Positions 33,959 to 42,758 of a stretch of 64,000 nt of DNA are shown here, piece by piece. Within the stretch, counting starts at the first letter, position 1; each line of letters starts with the position of its first letter. The notes below the pieces were generated by a model, which was given only the letters and a program-made list of their open reading frames with translations, did not search any database and had not been told where the DNA came from. Source of the DNA: Actinacidiphila epipremni (lineage in GTDB: Bacteria; Actinomycetota; Actinomycetes; Streptomycetales; Streptomycetaceae); NCBI RefSeq assembly GCF_012034175.1, contig NZ_JAATEJ010000024.1, positions 1 to 64,000 of the forward strand. Reading direction: 5' to 3'. Both the position numbers and the translations under genes were made by a program.

Positions 33959-35026
33959 ATGGTGAGCGTGGCCGAAAGACCTCCGCGACCGGCCGAGGCG
34001 GCCACCGGGAGCCGCCCGGCGAGCCGGCGGACCGTCACCCTGCGGGCGGCCGGACTGCTGGTGGCGCTGGCCCTGCTCGCGCTCATGGCGCTGCTGAGCG
34101 TCGCCGTCGGCTCCAAGGCGATCCCGCTCGGCACGGTCGTCCACGAGCTCTTCCACTACGACGGCTCCGACGACGGCGTGGTGATCCGCAGCCTGCGCAT
34201 CCCGCGCACCCTGCTCGGCCTCGCCGTCGGCGCCGCACTGGGCCTGGCCGGCGCGCTCATGCAGGCGCTCACCCGCAACCCGCTCGCCGACCCGGGCCTG
34301 CTCGGCGTGGACGCCGGGGCCGCGGCGGCGGTCGTCACCGCGGTCGGCGTCCTGCATCTGGCGAACCCTTCCGCGTACGTCTGGTTCGCCCTGCTCGGCG
34401 CCGGCATCGCCTCGGTGCTGGTGTACGTGCTCGGCAGCCGTGGCCGCTCGGCGGCGACCCCGATCCGGCTGGTGCTGGCGGGGGCGGCCATCAGCGCGGT
34501 GCTCACCGCGTACGTCTCCGGGCTGATCCTGATGGACCAGAAGACCTTCGACAGCTACCGGTTCTGGTCGGTCGGCGCGCTCGCGGGCCAGCCGCTGTCG
34601 GTCCTGCGGCAGACCGGCCCGTTCCTGCTCGTGGGCGCGGTGATCGCGCTGGGCCTGGCCCGCCCGCTCAACGCGCTCGCCCTCGGCGACGACGCCGGCC
34701 GGGCGCTCGGCGCGCGGCTCGGCCGCACCCGCACCCTCGGGGTGCTCGCCGTCACGCTGCTGTGCGGGGCGTCCACCGCGGCCACCGGCCCGATCGGGTT
34801 CGTCGGGCTCACCGTGCCGCACATCGCCCGCGCCATCACCGGCCCCGACCAGCGCTGGGTGCTGCCCTACTCCATGGTGCTCGCCCCCACGCTCCTGCTC
34901 GGCGCGGACGTCGTCGGCCGGGTCATCGCCCGCCCCGGCGAGGTCGAGGTCGCCATTGTCACCGCCTTCATCGGCGCCCCCATCTTCATCCTGCTCGCCC
35001 GCCGCCGCCGGCTGGTGCAGCTGTGA
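33959..35026 (+). CDS. Iron-siderophore ABC transporter permease, FecCD family
   Basis: 355-aa permease with about nine hydrophobic segments. Family blocks include LRIPRTLLGLAVGAALGLAGALMQALTRNPLADPGLLGVDAGAAA and the C-terminal TAATGPIGFVGLTVPHIAR-type region (here STAATGPIGFVGLTVPHIARAITG). First gene of a five-gene operon under the iron box at 33900. It forms a heterodimeric channel with the following gene, whose GTG overlaps this stop. Start ATG 33959 or GTG 33962. Confidence 0.93.
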   Translation: MVSVAERPPRPAEAATGSRPASRRTVTLRAAGLLVALALLALMALLSVAVGSKAIPLGTVVHELFHYDGSDDGVVIRSLRIPRTLLGLAVGAALGLAGALMQALTRNPLADPGLLGVDAGAAAAVVTAVGVLHLANPSAYVWFALLGAGIASVLVYVLGSRGRSAATPIRLVLAGAAISAVLTAYVSGLILMDQKTFDSYRFWSVGALAGQPLSVLRQTGPFLLVGAVIALGLARPLNALALGDDAGRALGARLGRTRTLGVLAVTLLCGASTAATGPIGFVGLTVPHIARAITGPDQRWVLPYSMVLAPTLLLGADVVGRVIARPGEVEVAIVTAFIGAPIFILLARRRRLVQL

Positions 35027-36099
35027 GCGCGCTGCTGGCCGACGGCACCCGCACCGGCCGGCCGCGCCGCCGGGTCGTCGCCCACCTCGGCGGAGGGTAC
35101 GCGGTCCGGCTCGACGTGCGGACGTGGCTGGTCGGCGCGGTGCTGCTCGCCGCGCTCGCGGTCGTCAGCGTCGTCACGCTGTCCACCGGCGACTACCATG
35201 TGCCGCCCGCCGACGTGGTCCGCACCCTCCTCGGCGGCGGCGACCCCGGTGACTCCTTCGTCGTCCGCACCCTGCGGCTGCCCCGGCTGCTGACCGGCCT
35301 GCTGGTCGGCGCGGCGCTCGGCGTCGGCGGCGGCATCTTCCAGAGCGTCTCCCGCAACCCGCTCGGCTCGCCCGACATCATCGGCTTCGACACCGGCGCC
35401 GCCTCCGGCGCGCTGGTGGTGATCCTGGCGCTGCACGGCTCGATGGCCGAGATCGCCGCCGGATCGGTCATCGGCGGCGTCGGCACCGCGGTCCTGGTCT
35501 ACCTGCTGGCCATGCGCAAGGGCGTGCAGGGCTACCGCCTCATCCTGGTCGGGATCGGCATCGCCGCGCTGCTGGCGTCGGTCAACTCCTACCTGCTCAC
35601 CCGTGCCTCCGTCACCGACGCCCAGTCCGCCGCGGTGTGGCTCACCGGCAGCCTCAACGGCCGCGGCTGGAGCCAGGTGCGGGCGGTCGCGCTCGCCGTC
35701 GCCGTCCTGCTGCCGCTCGCGGTGCCGCTCGGCCGGCTGCTGCGTATGCTCGAACTCGGCGACGACACCGCGCGGGCCCTGGGCCTGGCGCCCGAGCGCA
35801 TCCGGCTGAGCGCCATCGTCGTCGGCGTCGGCCTGACCGCCACCGCCACCGCGTGCGCCGGGCCCATCGTCTTCATCGCCCTGGCCGCACCGCAGATCGC
35901 CCGCCGGCTGACCAAGGTCCCCGGCCCCAACGTCGTCCCCGCCGCCCTCACCGGGGCGCTGCTGCTGGTGGCCGCGGACCTGGCCGCGCAACGGGTGTTC
36001 GACCCCAAGCAACTGCCCGTCGGCATCGCCACGGGCGTCCTGGGCGGCCTCTACCTGGCCTGGCTGCTCGGCCGGGAATGGCGCAGGGGGCGCGGATGA
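35023..36099 (+). CDS. Iron-siderophore ABC transporter permease, FecCD family
   Basis: 358-aa second permease subunit starting at a GTG within the upstream stop (GTGA). Family blocks LRLPRLLTGLLVGAALGVGGGIFQSVSRNPLGSPDIIGF and ATACAGPIVFIALAAPQIARRL are present, with about nine membrane segments. Two distinct FecCD subunits, rather than one, match the FecC/FecD or FepD/FepG arrangement. Its stop overlaps the ATPase gene start (ATGA). Confidence 0.93.
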   Translation: MSALLADGTRTGRPRRRVVAHLGGGYAVRLDVRTWLVGAVLLAALAVVSVVTLSTGDYHVPPADVVRTLLGGGDPGDSFVVRTLRLPRLLTGLLVGAALGVGGGIFQSVSRNPLGSPDIIGFDTGAASGALVVILALHGSMAEIAAGSVIGGVGTAVLVYLLAMRKGVQGYRLILVGIGIAALLASVNSYLLTRASVTDAQSAAVWLTGSLNGRGWSQVRAVALAVAVLLPLAVPLGRLLRMLELGDDTARALGLAPERIRLSAIVVGVGLTATATACAGPIVFIALAAPQIARRLTKVPGPNVVPAALTGALLLVAADLAAQRVFDPKQLPVGIATGVLGGLYLAWLLGREWRRGRG

Positions 36100-37052
36100 C
36101 CACCGGCGACGACAGACGACGGCTGCCGGGGACGCAGCCACGACAGCGGACGGGACGGACGGAGCGGACGATGGGCCGGAAGACACCCACACAGCGGCAG
36201 CCCGGCGACAACCGGCTGCACGCCGCGGAGCTGACGCTGGCCTACGAGCAGCGCACGATCATCACCGACCTCGACGTCAGCATCCCCGACCACGAGTTCA
36301 CCGTGATCGTCGGCGCCAACGGCTGCGGCAAGTCCACGCTGCTGCGCGGCCTGGCCCGGATGCTCACCCCGCACCGCGGCGCGGTCTACCTCGACGGGCA
36401 GGCGATCGGATCGCTGCCGTCCAAGCAGGTGGCCCGCCAGCTCGGCCTGCTGCCGCAGGGCCCGATCGCCCCGGACGGCATCACCGTCGCCGACCTCGTC
36501 GGCCGCGGTCGCTACCCGCACCAGGGCCTGCTGCGGCAGTGGAGCCAGGCCGACGAGGCCGCGATCGACCAGGCGATGGCCGCCACCGGCGTCCAGGAGT
36601 ACGCCGACCGCTACCTCGACGAGCTGTCCGGCGGGCAGCGGCAGCGCGTCTGGGTCGCCATGGTGCTCGCCCAGCAGACCCCGATCGTGCTGCTCGACGA
36701 GCCCACCACCTACCTCGACATCGCCCACCAGATCGAGCTGCTCGACCTGTGCGCCGCGCTGCGCACCGAGCACGACCGCACGCTCGTCGTGGTCCTGCAC
36801 GACCTCAACCACGCCTGCCGGTACGCCACCCACCTGATCGTCATGCGCGAGGGCCGGATCCTCGCGCAGGGCCGGCCGGGCGAGATCGTCACCGCCGAGC
36901 TGATCGAGGCGGCCTTCGGCCTGGCCTGCCGCATCATCACCGACCCCGAGAGCGGCACCCCGCTGGTCATCCCGCGGGTCAACAAGACGCCCGCCCGCGG
37001 CGGCGCCGAGCCGCACGCAGGCGCGGAAGCCCTCACGCCCAGCGAGCGCTGA
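36096..37052 (+). CDS. Iron-siderophore ABC transporter ATP-binding protein, FecE type
   Basis: 318-aa ATPase of the siderophore importer. Walker A GANGCGKST, signature LSGGQRQRVWVAMVLAQ, Walker B IVLLDEPTTYLDIAHQIELLDL and switch VVLHDLNHA are all intact and typical of FecE/FepC. The first 35 residues are basic, low-complexity extension; an internal ATG at 36171 would remove most of it. It overlaps the upstream permease stop and precedes the two binding-protein genes, completing an importer of two permeases, one ATPase and two binding proteins. Confidence 0.94.
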   Translation: MTTGDDRRRLPGTQPRQRTGRTERTMGRKTPTQRQPGDNRLHAAELTLAYEQRTIITDLDVSIPDHEFTVIVGANGCGKSTLLRGLARMLTPHRGAVYLDGQAIGSLPSKQVARQLGLLPQGPIAPDGITVADLVGRGRYPHQGLLRQWSQADEAAIDQAMAATGVQEYADRYLDELSGGQRQRVWVAMVLAQQTPIVLLDEPTTYLDIAHQIELLDLCAALRTEHDRTLVVVLHDLNHACRYATHLIVMREGRILAQGRPGEIVTAELIEAAFGLACRIITDPESGTPLVIPRVNKTPARGGAEPHAGAEALTPSER

Positions 37053-37153
37053 CGCCGTCCCTGCCGTGCCGGCGCACCGCGCACCGGCTCCCCGGCGCAC
37101 CGGCTCCGCGGCTCTTCCGCTCTTCCGCTCCACAGAACGAAAGCGACCCCCTC

Positions 37154-38206
37154 GTGCCGACATCCCTGCACCCCCGCGCGGCCGACACCCCCGCCGGCCG
37201 CACCCCCGAACCCCGCGCCGCCGCCGGCCGCATGACCCGCCGCGGGCTCCTGGCCGGCGGCATCGGTGCCGCGGCCCTGCTGGGCCTGGCCGCCTGCGGC
37301 TCGTCCGACGACTCCGCCGGCTCCCACAGCCCCGGCTCCGGCTCCGCGCCGCGGGCGAGCTCCGCCACCAGCCGCCGGGTCTCGACCCTGCACGGCGAGG
37401 TCACCGTGCCGGCCGCCCCGAAACGTATCGTCCCCTTCGACTTCCCCGAGGTCTGCGCGCTGCTCGACCTCGGCATCATCCCGGTCGGACGCACCACGTA
37501 CGTACCGGACTTCGCCGCCTACAGCACCGCCCTGAAGGGCGTGCCCGCCATCGACGAGGCGTCGAGCGGGAACCTGGCGATCGAGAAGATCGCCGCCCTC
37601 AGGCCCGACCTGATCATCGGCGACGACTGGGCCGACCCGGGCAAGCAGCGGGCACCGTACGCCACGCTCCAGAAGATCGCGCCTACCGCCGTCTTCGCCT
37701 GGGAGCAGGCCGCGGGCAACTGGCCGGCGCTGGCCGCCCAGACCGCGGCGGCGGTCGGCAGGACGGCCGAGCTGAAGGCGCTGCAGGCCACGTACGCCGA
37801 CAAGGCCGCCACGACCAAGAGCCGGTACGCCGCGCTGCTCGCCGCCACCCGCTGGGACGTCATCGACTGCGGCAAGGACTCCTGGGACCTCTACAGCGCC
37901 AACTCCTCGCACGGCAAGGTCCTGGCCGGCGCCGGGCTGCGGCTGGGCGCGGGCGCGAGCCAGAGCGACGGGTACAAGCAGTACTCCCTGGAACGGCTCG
38001 GCATGCTCTCCGCCGCCGGCGCGATCATCACCACCCCGGCCAGCCTGCCGTTCCTGCGCGCGCAGCCGCTCTTCACCGCCCTGCCCGCGGTCAAGGCCGG
38101 CCGCGTCTACACCACCAGCCTGTTCTTCCCGGCCAGCTACGGCATAGCGACCGCCCTGCTGGACGAATTCGCCACCATGTGCGGCACGCTCCAGAAGGGC
38201 GCCTGA
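37154..38206 (+). CDS. Iron-siderophore substrate-binding lipoprotein (first of two)
   Basis: 350 aa from GTG 37154, or 324 aa from ATG 37232, where MTRRGLLAGGIGAAALLGLAACG forms a compact Tat-type lipoprotein signal. Neither start has a strong ribosome binding site, so the choice is uncertain. The mature protein has the FecB-like pattern APKRIVPFDFPEVCALLDLGIIPVG, IEKIAALRPDLIIGDDW and a C-terminal lobe ending near FATMCG. It is paralogous to the next gene, three bases downstream; the two may recognise different siderophores for the same permeases. Confidence 0.9.
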   Translation: MPTSLHPRAADTPAGRTPEPRAAAGRMTRRGLLAGGIGAAALLGLAACGSSDDSAGSHSPGSGSAPRASSATSRRVSTLHGEVTVPAAPKRIVPFDFPEVCALLDLGIIPVGRTTYVPDFAAYSTALKGVPAIDEASSGNLAIEKIAALRPDLIIGDDWADPGKQRAPYATLQKIAPTAVFAWEQAAGNWPALAAQTAAAVGRTAELKALQATYADKAATTKSRYAALLAATRWDVIDCGKDSWDLYSANSSHGKVLAGAGLRLGAGASQSDGYKQYSLERLGMLSAAGAIITTPASLPFLRAQPLFTALPAVKAGRVYTTSLFFPASYGIATALLDEFATMCGTLQKGA

Positions 38207-38208
38207 CG

Positions 38209-39264
38209 ATGACGACCACGCTCCTGCCGCCGCCGGCCGGCCCCGCCACCGACGAGGAATTCCGCCGTATCGCCGCCGAGCTGACCCGCCGCGGCCTGCT
38301 GGCCGGCGGCGCCGCGGCGGCCCTGCTGGGCCTGTCCGGCTGCGGCCCGGGCGAGTCGCGCTCCACCGCGTCCTCGCCCGCCGCCCCGGCCACCCGCCGG
38401 GTGCACACCGCGGACGGCGAGGTGACCGTGCCCGCCGACCCGCGACGGGTCGTCAGCATCGACTACTTCACCGCCGTCTTCCTGCTGGAACTGGGCCTGA
38501 CCCCGGTCGGCGGGATCGACTACTCGTGGGTCGACGACACGACGATGTACCCGCCCTACGTCGCACCGCTGAAGAAGCTGGCGGACATCGGGCAGATCAC
38601 CTCCACCGACTACGAGAAGGTCACCGTCCTGCGGCCCGACCTGATCCTCGGCCCCAAGCAAGGCAGCCGCTACGACAACTCCAAGGGCGCGATGAAGACC
38701 CTCAGGACGGTCGCCCCGGTGGCGTCGGTGGACTTCGGCAACACCGGCGACTGGCGCGGCCCGCTCGCCCAGGCCGCCGCGATCGTCGGCCGCACCGCCC
38801 GGCTGCAGCCGCTGACCGCCGCGTACCGGGCCGCCGTCACAGCGGCCCGCAGCCGCTACGCCGACCTGCTCGCGACCACCAGGATCGCGGTGCTCGACTA
38901 CGCCCAGGACGGGCAGTACACCGTCGACCTGGCGAACTCCGGCAACGGCGTCCTGCTCGCCGACCTCGGCGTCCGCTTCTCGGCGGTCGCCTCCCGCACG
39001 GGCGACCAGGGCGTCAGCCTCTCCTTCGAGCGCGTCCACGAGCTGGCCGACTGCGACCTGATCCTTTACCGCGCCGACGCCCACGGAAAACCCGGCCCGG
39101 GCCTCGCGGAGATGTTCGCCCTCGCCTCCTGGAAGGACCTGCCGGCGGTCGAGGCCGGCCACGCCTACCCGATCGGCTGGTGCGACCTGTGCACCTACCG
39201 CTGGGCCGAGGCCGCCCTCACCGACCTCACCGGCGTCTTCGACCGCTACCGCGGCCACGCCTGA
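38209..39264 (+). CDS. Iron-siderophore substrate-binding lipoprotein (second of two)
   Basis: 351-aa lipoprotein with a 25-residue N-terminal extension before the twin-arginine signal LTRRGLLAGGAAAALLGLSGCG. Family blocks DPRRVVSIDYFTAVFLLELGLTPVGGIDYSW and VLRPDLILGPKQG follow. Starts two bases after the stop of its paralogue, so surely co-transcribed. The binding cleft residues differ clearly from the first copy (aromatic residues YSWVDDTTMYPPY here), which favours a different ferric-siderophore ligand; this is inference. Confidence 0.9.
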   Translation: MTTTLLPPPAGPATDEEFRRIAAELTRRGLLAGGAAAALLGLSGCGPGESRSTASSPAAPATRRVHTADGEVTVPADPRRVVSIDYFTAVFLLELGLTPVGGIDYSWVDDTTMYPPYVAPLKKLADIGQITSTDYEKVTVLRPDLILGPKQGSRYDNSKGAMKTLRTVAPVASVDFGNTGDWRGPLAQAAAIVGRTARLQPLTAAYRAAVTAARSRYADLLATTRIAVLDYAQDGQYTVDLANSGNGVLLADLGVRFSAVASRTGDQGVSLSFERVHELADCDLILYRADAHGKPGPGLAEMFALASWKDLPAVEAGHAYPIGWCDLCTYRWAEAALTDLTGVFDRYRGHA

Positions 39265-39428
39265 CGCCCCGGCACGATCCGCCGACCGCGGCCGTACCGG
39301 CCGGGCCGGCCGCCGGTGCAACCTTCCCGGCGGCGGCGGGGTGAGTAGGGCGGAACCGGGCCCACGGCGGGCCCGGGCGGCGCCGGCCGGCGCCGTACGC
39401 GTACACCACCGGGAAGTGGGGCAGTGCG

Positions 39429-40691
39429 ATGAGCGGTATCGGCAGGCCGGGCGACGGGCACGACGGTGCGGGGGCCGGGGCGCTCGCGGAACCCGCGGCG
39501 GGCAGGCGGGTGCGCAGGCGGCCCGGGGCGGCGCGCCGGCTCGCGGTGCCCGCGGCGGCCTGCGTGCTCGCCGCCGGCGCACTCGCGGGCGCCGGGCAGG
39601 CGACGGCCGCCCCGGCCGTGAGGGCGACCGCCGCCGCGGTCACCTGGCAGCAGACGCCGGTGGACATGCCCTGGGGCAATCTGCTGGCCGTCGGCGGCGA
39701 CGGCACCCCCGGCAACACCTGGGCCACCGGCTTCTCCCTCACCGACGACGGGCAGGCCACCCTCGCGGCCTCCGCCGCGCGGTGGAACGGCACCTCATGG
39801 ATGTCCACCTCCGTGCCCGTGGCTGCGGCCGGCGGCTACCGCGTCTACGGCAGCCGGCTGGACAGCCGGGTCGGCGTCGTCGCCCCCGACGACATCTGGG
39901 CCGGCGGCGACATCATGACCGACGGGCCCGGCAGCGGGACGCAGCCGCTCATCGAGCACTGGGACGGCACCGCCTGGCACCAGACCCCGGCCGACGCCCT
40001 TCCGGCGGGCAGCGAGTTCTACGGCATGGCCGCGCTCGCCGCCGACGACGTCTGGGCCGGCGGCCTGATCGCCGACGCCCCCGGGCTGGCCCACTGGGAC
40101 GGCCGGACCTGGACCCCGGTCACCCCGGCCGCGCTCGCCGGGCTCCCGGAGTACAGCTACGTCACCTCCCTCAGCGCCGCCGGGCCCGACGACATCTGGG
40201 CGGTGGGCGCGGCCGGCCTGGCGGTGCACTACGACGGGCACTCCTGGAAGAAGGTGCCGCTGCCCGCGGTCGGCGACGACGAGATCTGGCTCGAAGGCGT
40301 ACGCACCGACCCCGTCCTCGGCACCTGGGCGGCGGGCTACCGGGTGGGCGCCGACCACATCCGCCACCCGCTGGCGCTGCACGCCGTCGGCGGCGCGTGG
40401 CGGCAGGTGCCGCTGCCCGCGGCGGACGCCACGCAGCTGGAGGACGTGGCCTTCACCTCGGCCGGGGCCGTCGCGTTCGGGTACGTCGACAGCGCCGCGG
40501 AGATCGGCGCGTACGGCGTGACGCTGCCGGTGGCCGGGCGCGGCCGTGAGGTCCCGGTGCCGACCGGGGTCGGCAGCCTCAACGGCGCGCTGGCCGGGCC
40601 CGGTGGCCGCAGCGTGTTCGTGGTCGGCGCCGGGACGTTCGGCGCTTCCGCCTTCCCGCCGTTCGCCGCGCGGACCACATCCCGCTTCTGA
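39429..40691 (+). CDS. Secreted repeat protein, probable beta-propeller
   Basis: 420-aa exported protein. It has a 40-residue Arg-rich start, an Ala-rich hydrophobic segment with cleavage near AATAAPA (about 60), and a mature part built of repeats with the motif DDIWAGG/DDVWAGG/DDIWAVG followed by HWDGxxW, at roughly 45-residue spacing. This is typical of secreted actinobacterial proteins predicted to fold as beta-propellers. No catalytic motif is recognisable. It stands alone after the iron operon; function unknown. Confidence 0.7.
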   Translation: MSGIGRPGDGHDGAGAGALAEPAAGRRVRRRPGAARRLAVPAAACVLAAGALAGAGQATAAPAVRATAAAVTWQQTPVDMPWGNLLAVGGDGTPGNTWATGFSLTDDGQATLAASAARWNGTSWMSTSVPVAAAGGYRVYGSRLDSRVGVVAPDDIWAGGDIMTDGPGSGTQPLIEHWDGTAWHQTPADALPAGSEFYGMAALAADDVWAGGLIADAPGLAHWDGRTWTPVTPAALAGLPEYSYVTSLSAAGPDDIWAVGAAGLAVHYDGHSWKKVPLPAVGDDEIWLEGVRTDPVLGTWAAGYRVGADHIRHPLALHAVGGAWRQVPLPAADATQLEDVAFTSAGAVAFGYVDSAAEIGAYGVTLPVAGRGREVPVPTGVGSLNGALAGPGGRSVFVVGAGTFGASAFPPFAARTTSRF

Positions 40692-40700
40692 GCCGCGGCA

Positions 40701-40736
40701 GGGGAGCCCGGCCGGCGGTCGCGGGCCGGGCTCCCC
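40701..40736. terminator. Bidirectional terminator hairpin
   Basis: Perfect 13-bp stem (GGGGAGCCCGGCC with its complement) and a 10-nt loop between the convergent propeller-like gene and the sigma-factor operon. Confidence 0.8.
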
Positions 40737-40757
40737 GGGGCTGCCCCTGAGCTGCCC

Positions 40758-41462
40758 TCAGCCCGACGCCGGGACGGTGACCGTGGCCAGGACGCGGCCC
40801 TGCCGGTCGTACGCCGTCACCGTCGCCTCGGGCAGGCTGCCGGGGAACAGGAGCGGCACGGCCAGGTAGCCGGCGGTGTAGCCGGGGGTCCCGGGCAGCA
40901 CGGCCATCCGCAGCGGGTAGCGGTGGCCGCGGGTCGCCAGGGTCATCCGGGCCGGGCTGGCGGGGCCGACGTAGAGCGGCACGTACACGGTGCCGTCCGG
41001 CGCGGGCCGCGCCTCGGGCCTGATCCACGCGGTGCCGCCGTCGTCGCTCGGGGCGGCCTCGCACTGCCAGGCGCCGCCGGCGGCGGAGAAGCAGACCTTG
41101 GTCGGGGCCAGCCGCATCCGCAGGCCCGCCCCGACGTCCACGGACCGGTCCGCCGGCACCACCTCGGCCGCCGGCCCGTCGGGGAGGGCCGTGCCGTGCC
41201 CGGTCGGGTCCGGCACACCGCCCGCCGCCCGGTCCCGTAGCTGCGGGGCCGTCAGGACGGCCGCGACCGCGACCGCGGCCAGCACCGGCAGGACGGCCGC
41301 GAGCCGGCGGGCGCGGCGCCGCCGGCCGGCCCGGGCCCGTACCGCCGCCGCGGGCCAGGGCGACGGGGTGAGCGCGCCGCCCGCGGCCAGCAGGCCCTGC
41401 CGGACGGCGCTCTCGGCGTCGGACGGCTCGTCGGAGGGCTCGTCGTACGCTGCCTGCCTCAC
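40758..41462 (-). CDS. Single-span membrane protein coupled to sigma factor (putative anti-sigma-like)
   Basis: 234-aa protein whose GTG start overlaps the sigma-factor stop (GTGA). A short acidic N-terminus with DEPSDEPSDAESAVRQGL, a basic patch RAGRRRRARR and one membrane segment LAAVLPVLAAVAVAAVL (about 58-75) precede an extracellular beta-rich domain with two cysteines. Layout fits proteins co-encoded with SigE-family sigma factors, which may restrain them, but no HxxxCxxC zinc anti-sigma motif is present. I chose this start because the long upstream frame is antisense shadow of the sigma gene. Confidence 0.7.
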   Translation of the reverse strand: MRQAAYDEPSDEPSDAESAVRQGLLAAGGALTPSPWPAAAVRARAGRRRRARRLAAVLPVLAAVAVAAVLTAPQLRDRAAGGVPDPTGHGTALPDGPAAEVVPADRSVDVGAGLRMRLAPTKVCFSAAGGAWQCEAAPSDDGGTAWIRPEARPAPDGTVYVPLYVGPASPARMTLATRGHRYPLRMAVLPGTPGYTAGYLAVPLLFPGSLPEATVTAYDRQGRVLATVTVPASG

Positions 41463-42091
41463 GCCCCCGCCCCCTTCCGCGCCCGCCGGTCGTCCGCCGC
41501 CGTCCCGCCGGGCCCGGGCGCGGGCGCGGACGCGCCGGCCAGCTCCGCCAGCGCCGGGTGGTCGCGCAGCTTGCGCAGCCCCCTGCTGGCCTGGCTCTTC
41601 ACATTGCCCGGCGAGCATCCCAGGATGTCGGCGACCTGCTGCTCGCTCAGGTCCTCCCAGTACCGCAGGACCACCACGGCCCGCTGCCGCGGCGGCAGCG
41701 CGGCCAGCGCCGCCATCAGCAGCGCGCGGTCCTCGACGGGGGAGTGCGGATCGGCCCGGGCCCGCTCCGGCAGCAGCGGGGTCAGCAGATGCACGACCCG
41801 GCGCTTGCGGAACCGGCTGAGGTTGTTGTTGACCAGGGCGCGCTGCACATACGCCTCGGGCACGTCGAGGCGCCGGATGCGCGGCCACCCGAGGTAGACC
41901 TTGGCGAGCGTCGACTGCACCAGGTCCTCCGCCTCGTGGTGGTCCCCCGTCAGCAGATAGGCGGTACGCACGAGATGGGGCCAGCGCGCGCCCGCGAAGG
42001 CGTCAAAGTCCCAGCCCTCCTGCTCCCGCGCCTCGGCGCCGGACGGCGCCGCCGCCGCAGCGCCGCCACCGGAGATCCTCCAGGCCCCCAT
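41459..42091 (-). CDS. RNA polymerase sigma factor, SigE family (ECF)
   Basis: 210-aa ECF sigma factor. Region 2 reads FAGARWPHLVRTAYLLTGDHHEAEDLVQSTLAKVYLGW, region 4 reads ALAALPPRQRAVVVLRYWEDLSEQQVADILGCSPGNVKSQASRGLRKLR, and VQRALVNNNLSRFRKRR lies between them; this is the SigE-family pattern common in actinobacteria. An Ala/Gly-rich N-terminus and charged tail flank these. ATG 42091 has a GGGAGGGG site just upstream. Co-translated with the downstream membrane protein, which probably controls it. Regulon unknown. Confidence 0.92.
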   Translation of the reverse strand: MGAWRISGGGAAAAAPSGAEAREQEGWDFDAFAGARWPHLVRTAYLLTGDHHEAEDLVQSTLAKVYLGWPRIRRLDVPEAYVQRALVNNNLSRFRKRRVVHLLTPLLPERARADPHSPVEDRALLMAALAALPPRQRAVVVLRYWEDLSEQQVADILGCSPGNVKSQASRGLRKLRDHPALAELAGASAPAPGPGGTAADDRRARKGAGA

Positions 42092-42273
42092 CGCGCCCCT
42101 CCCCACCCGCCGCCTCCCCGCACCCGCCCCGGGGCCGGCCCACCCGCCGCCCCACCCCGCACGCGGGCCCCGTCCCTCCCACTCCCCGCGGCCGGAAAAG
42201 GTTGCACGCCGGCCGGCGGCCGGACGGCGTGGCGTGCGGGGGCGGTCGTCCCGGGGCCGGTCATGATGGGGGC
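42092..42273. other. Divergent intergenic region
   Basis: 182 bp between the sigma-factor gene and the pyridoxamine-oxidase-like gene. It is Pro-codon-like C-rich sequence; no operator or clear promoter was recognised. Confidence 0.3.
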
Positions 42274-42699
42274 ATGCCGCAGATGACCGAAGCCGAGTGG
42301 CGGGAATTCCTCGCCTACGGGACGCGTACCGCCAAGCTCGCCACGACCCGCGCGGACGGCAGTCCGCATCTGGCGCCCGTCTGGTTCCTGCTGGACGGCG
42401 ACGACCTGGTCTTCAACACCGGCCGGGAGACCGTGAAGGGGCGGACGCTGCTGCGCGACCCGCGGGTCGCGATCTGCGTCGACGACGAGCGCCCGCCGTT
42501 CTCCTTCGTCCTCGTCCAGGGCCGGGCGTCGCTCTCCGAGGACCCGGCCGACCTGCGCAGCTGGGCGGGCAGGATCGCCGCCCGCTACATGGGCGAGGAC
42601 CGGGCCGAGGAGTTCGCCGCCCGCAACGGCGTCCCGGGCGAACTGCTCGTCCGGGTGCGCATCGAGAAGGTCGTCGCCCTGAGCAGCCTCGCCGGCTGA
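42274..42699 (+). CDS. Pyridoxamine 5'-phosphate oxidase-fold protein, probably F420- or FMN-dependent
   Basis: 141-aa single-domain split-barrel protein. The blocks TAKLATTRADGSPHLAPVWFLLDGDDLVFNT and GRTLLRDPRVAICVDDERPPFSFVLVQGRA match the actinobacterial PPOX-class F420-dependent family, and ARYMGED...GVPGELLVRVRIEKVVAL completes it. Likely reduces an unknown small molecule using F420H2 or flavin. Starts ATG 42274 (or ATG 42283). Convergent with the TPR gene; no functional link visible. Confidence 0.82.
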   Translation: MPQMTEAEWREFLAYGTRTAKLATTRADGSPHLAPVWFLLDGDDLVFNTGRETVKGRTLLRDPRVAICVDDERPPFSFVLVQGRASLSEDPADLRSWAGRIAARYMGEDRAEEFAARNGVPGELLVRVRIEKVVALSSLAG

Positions 42700-42758
42700 C
42701 CGCCCGGTGCCGCGGGGCGGTCAGCCGGCCACGGTCGGCACCCCCGCCCGCGCCCCGT

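Noticed and set aside
25336-39264. Siderophore biosynthetic cluster
   Set aside because: Only transport genes are found; no NRPS or NIS synthetase genes occur in the window.
40758-41462. Zinc-binding anti-sigma (ZAS) protein
   Set aside because: The HxxxCxxC motif is absent; only the operon position and single membrane span support a sigma-control role.
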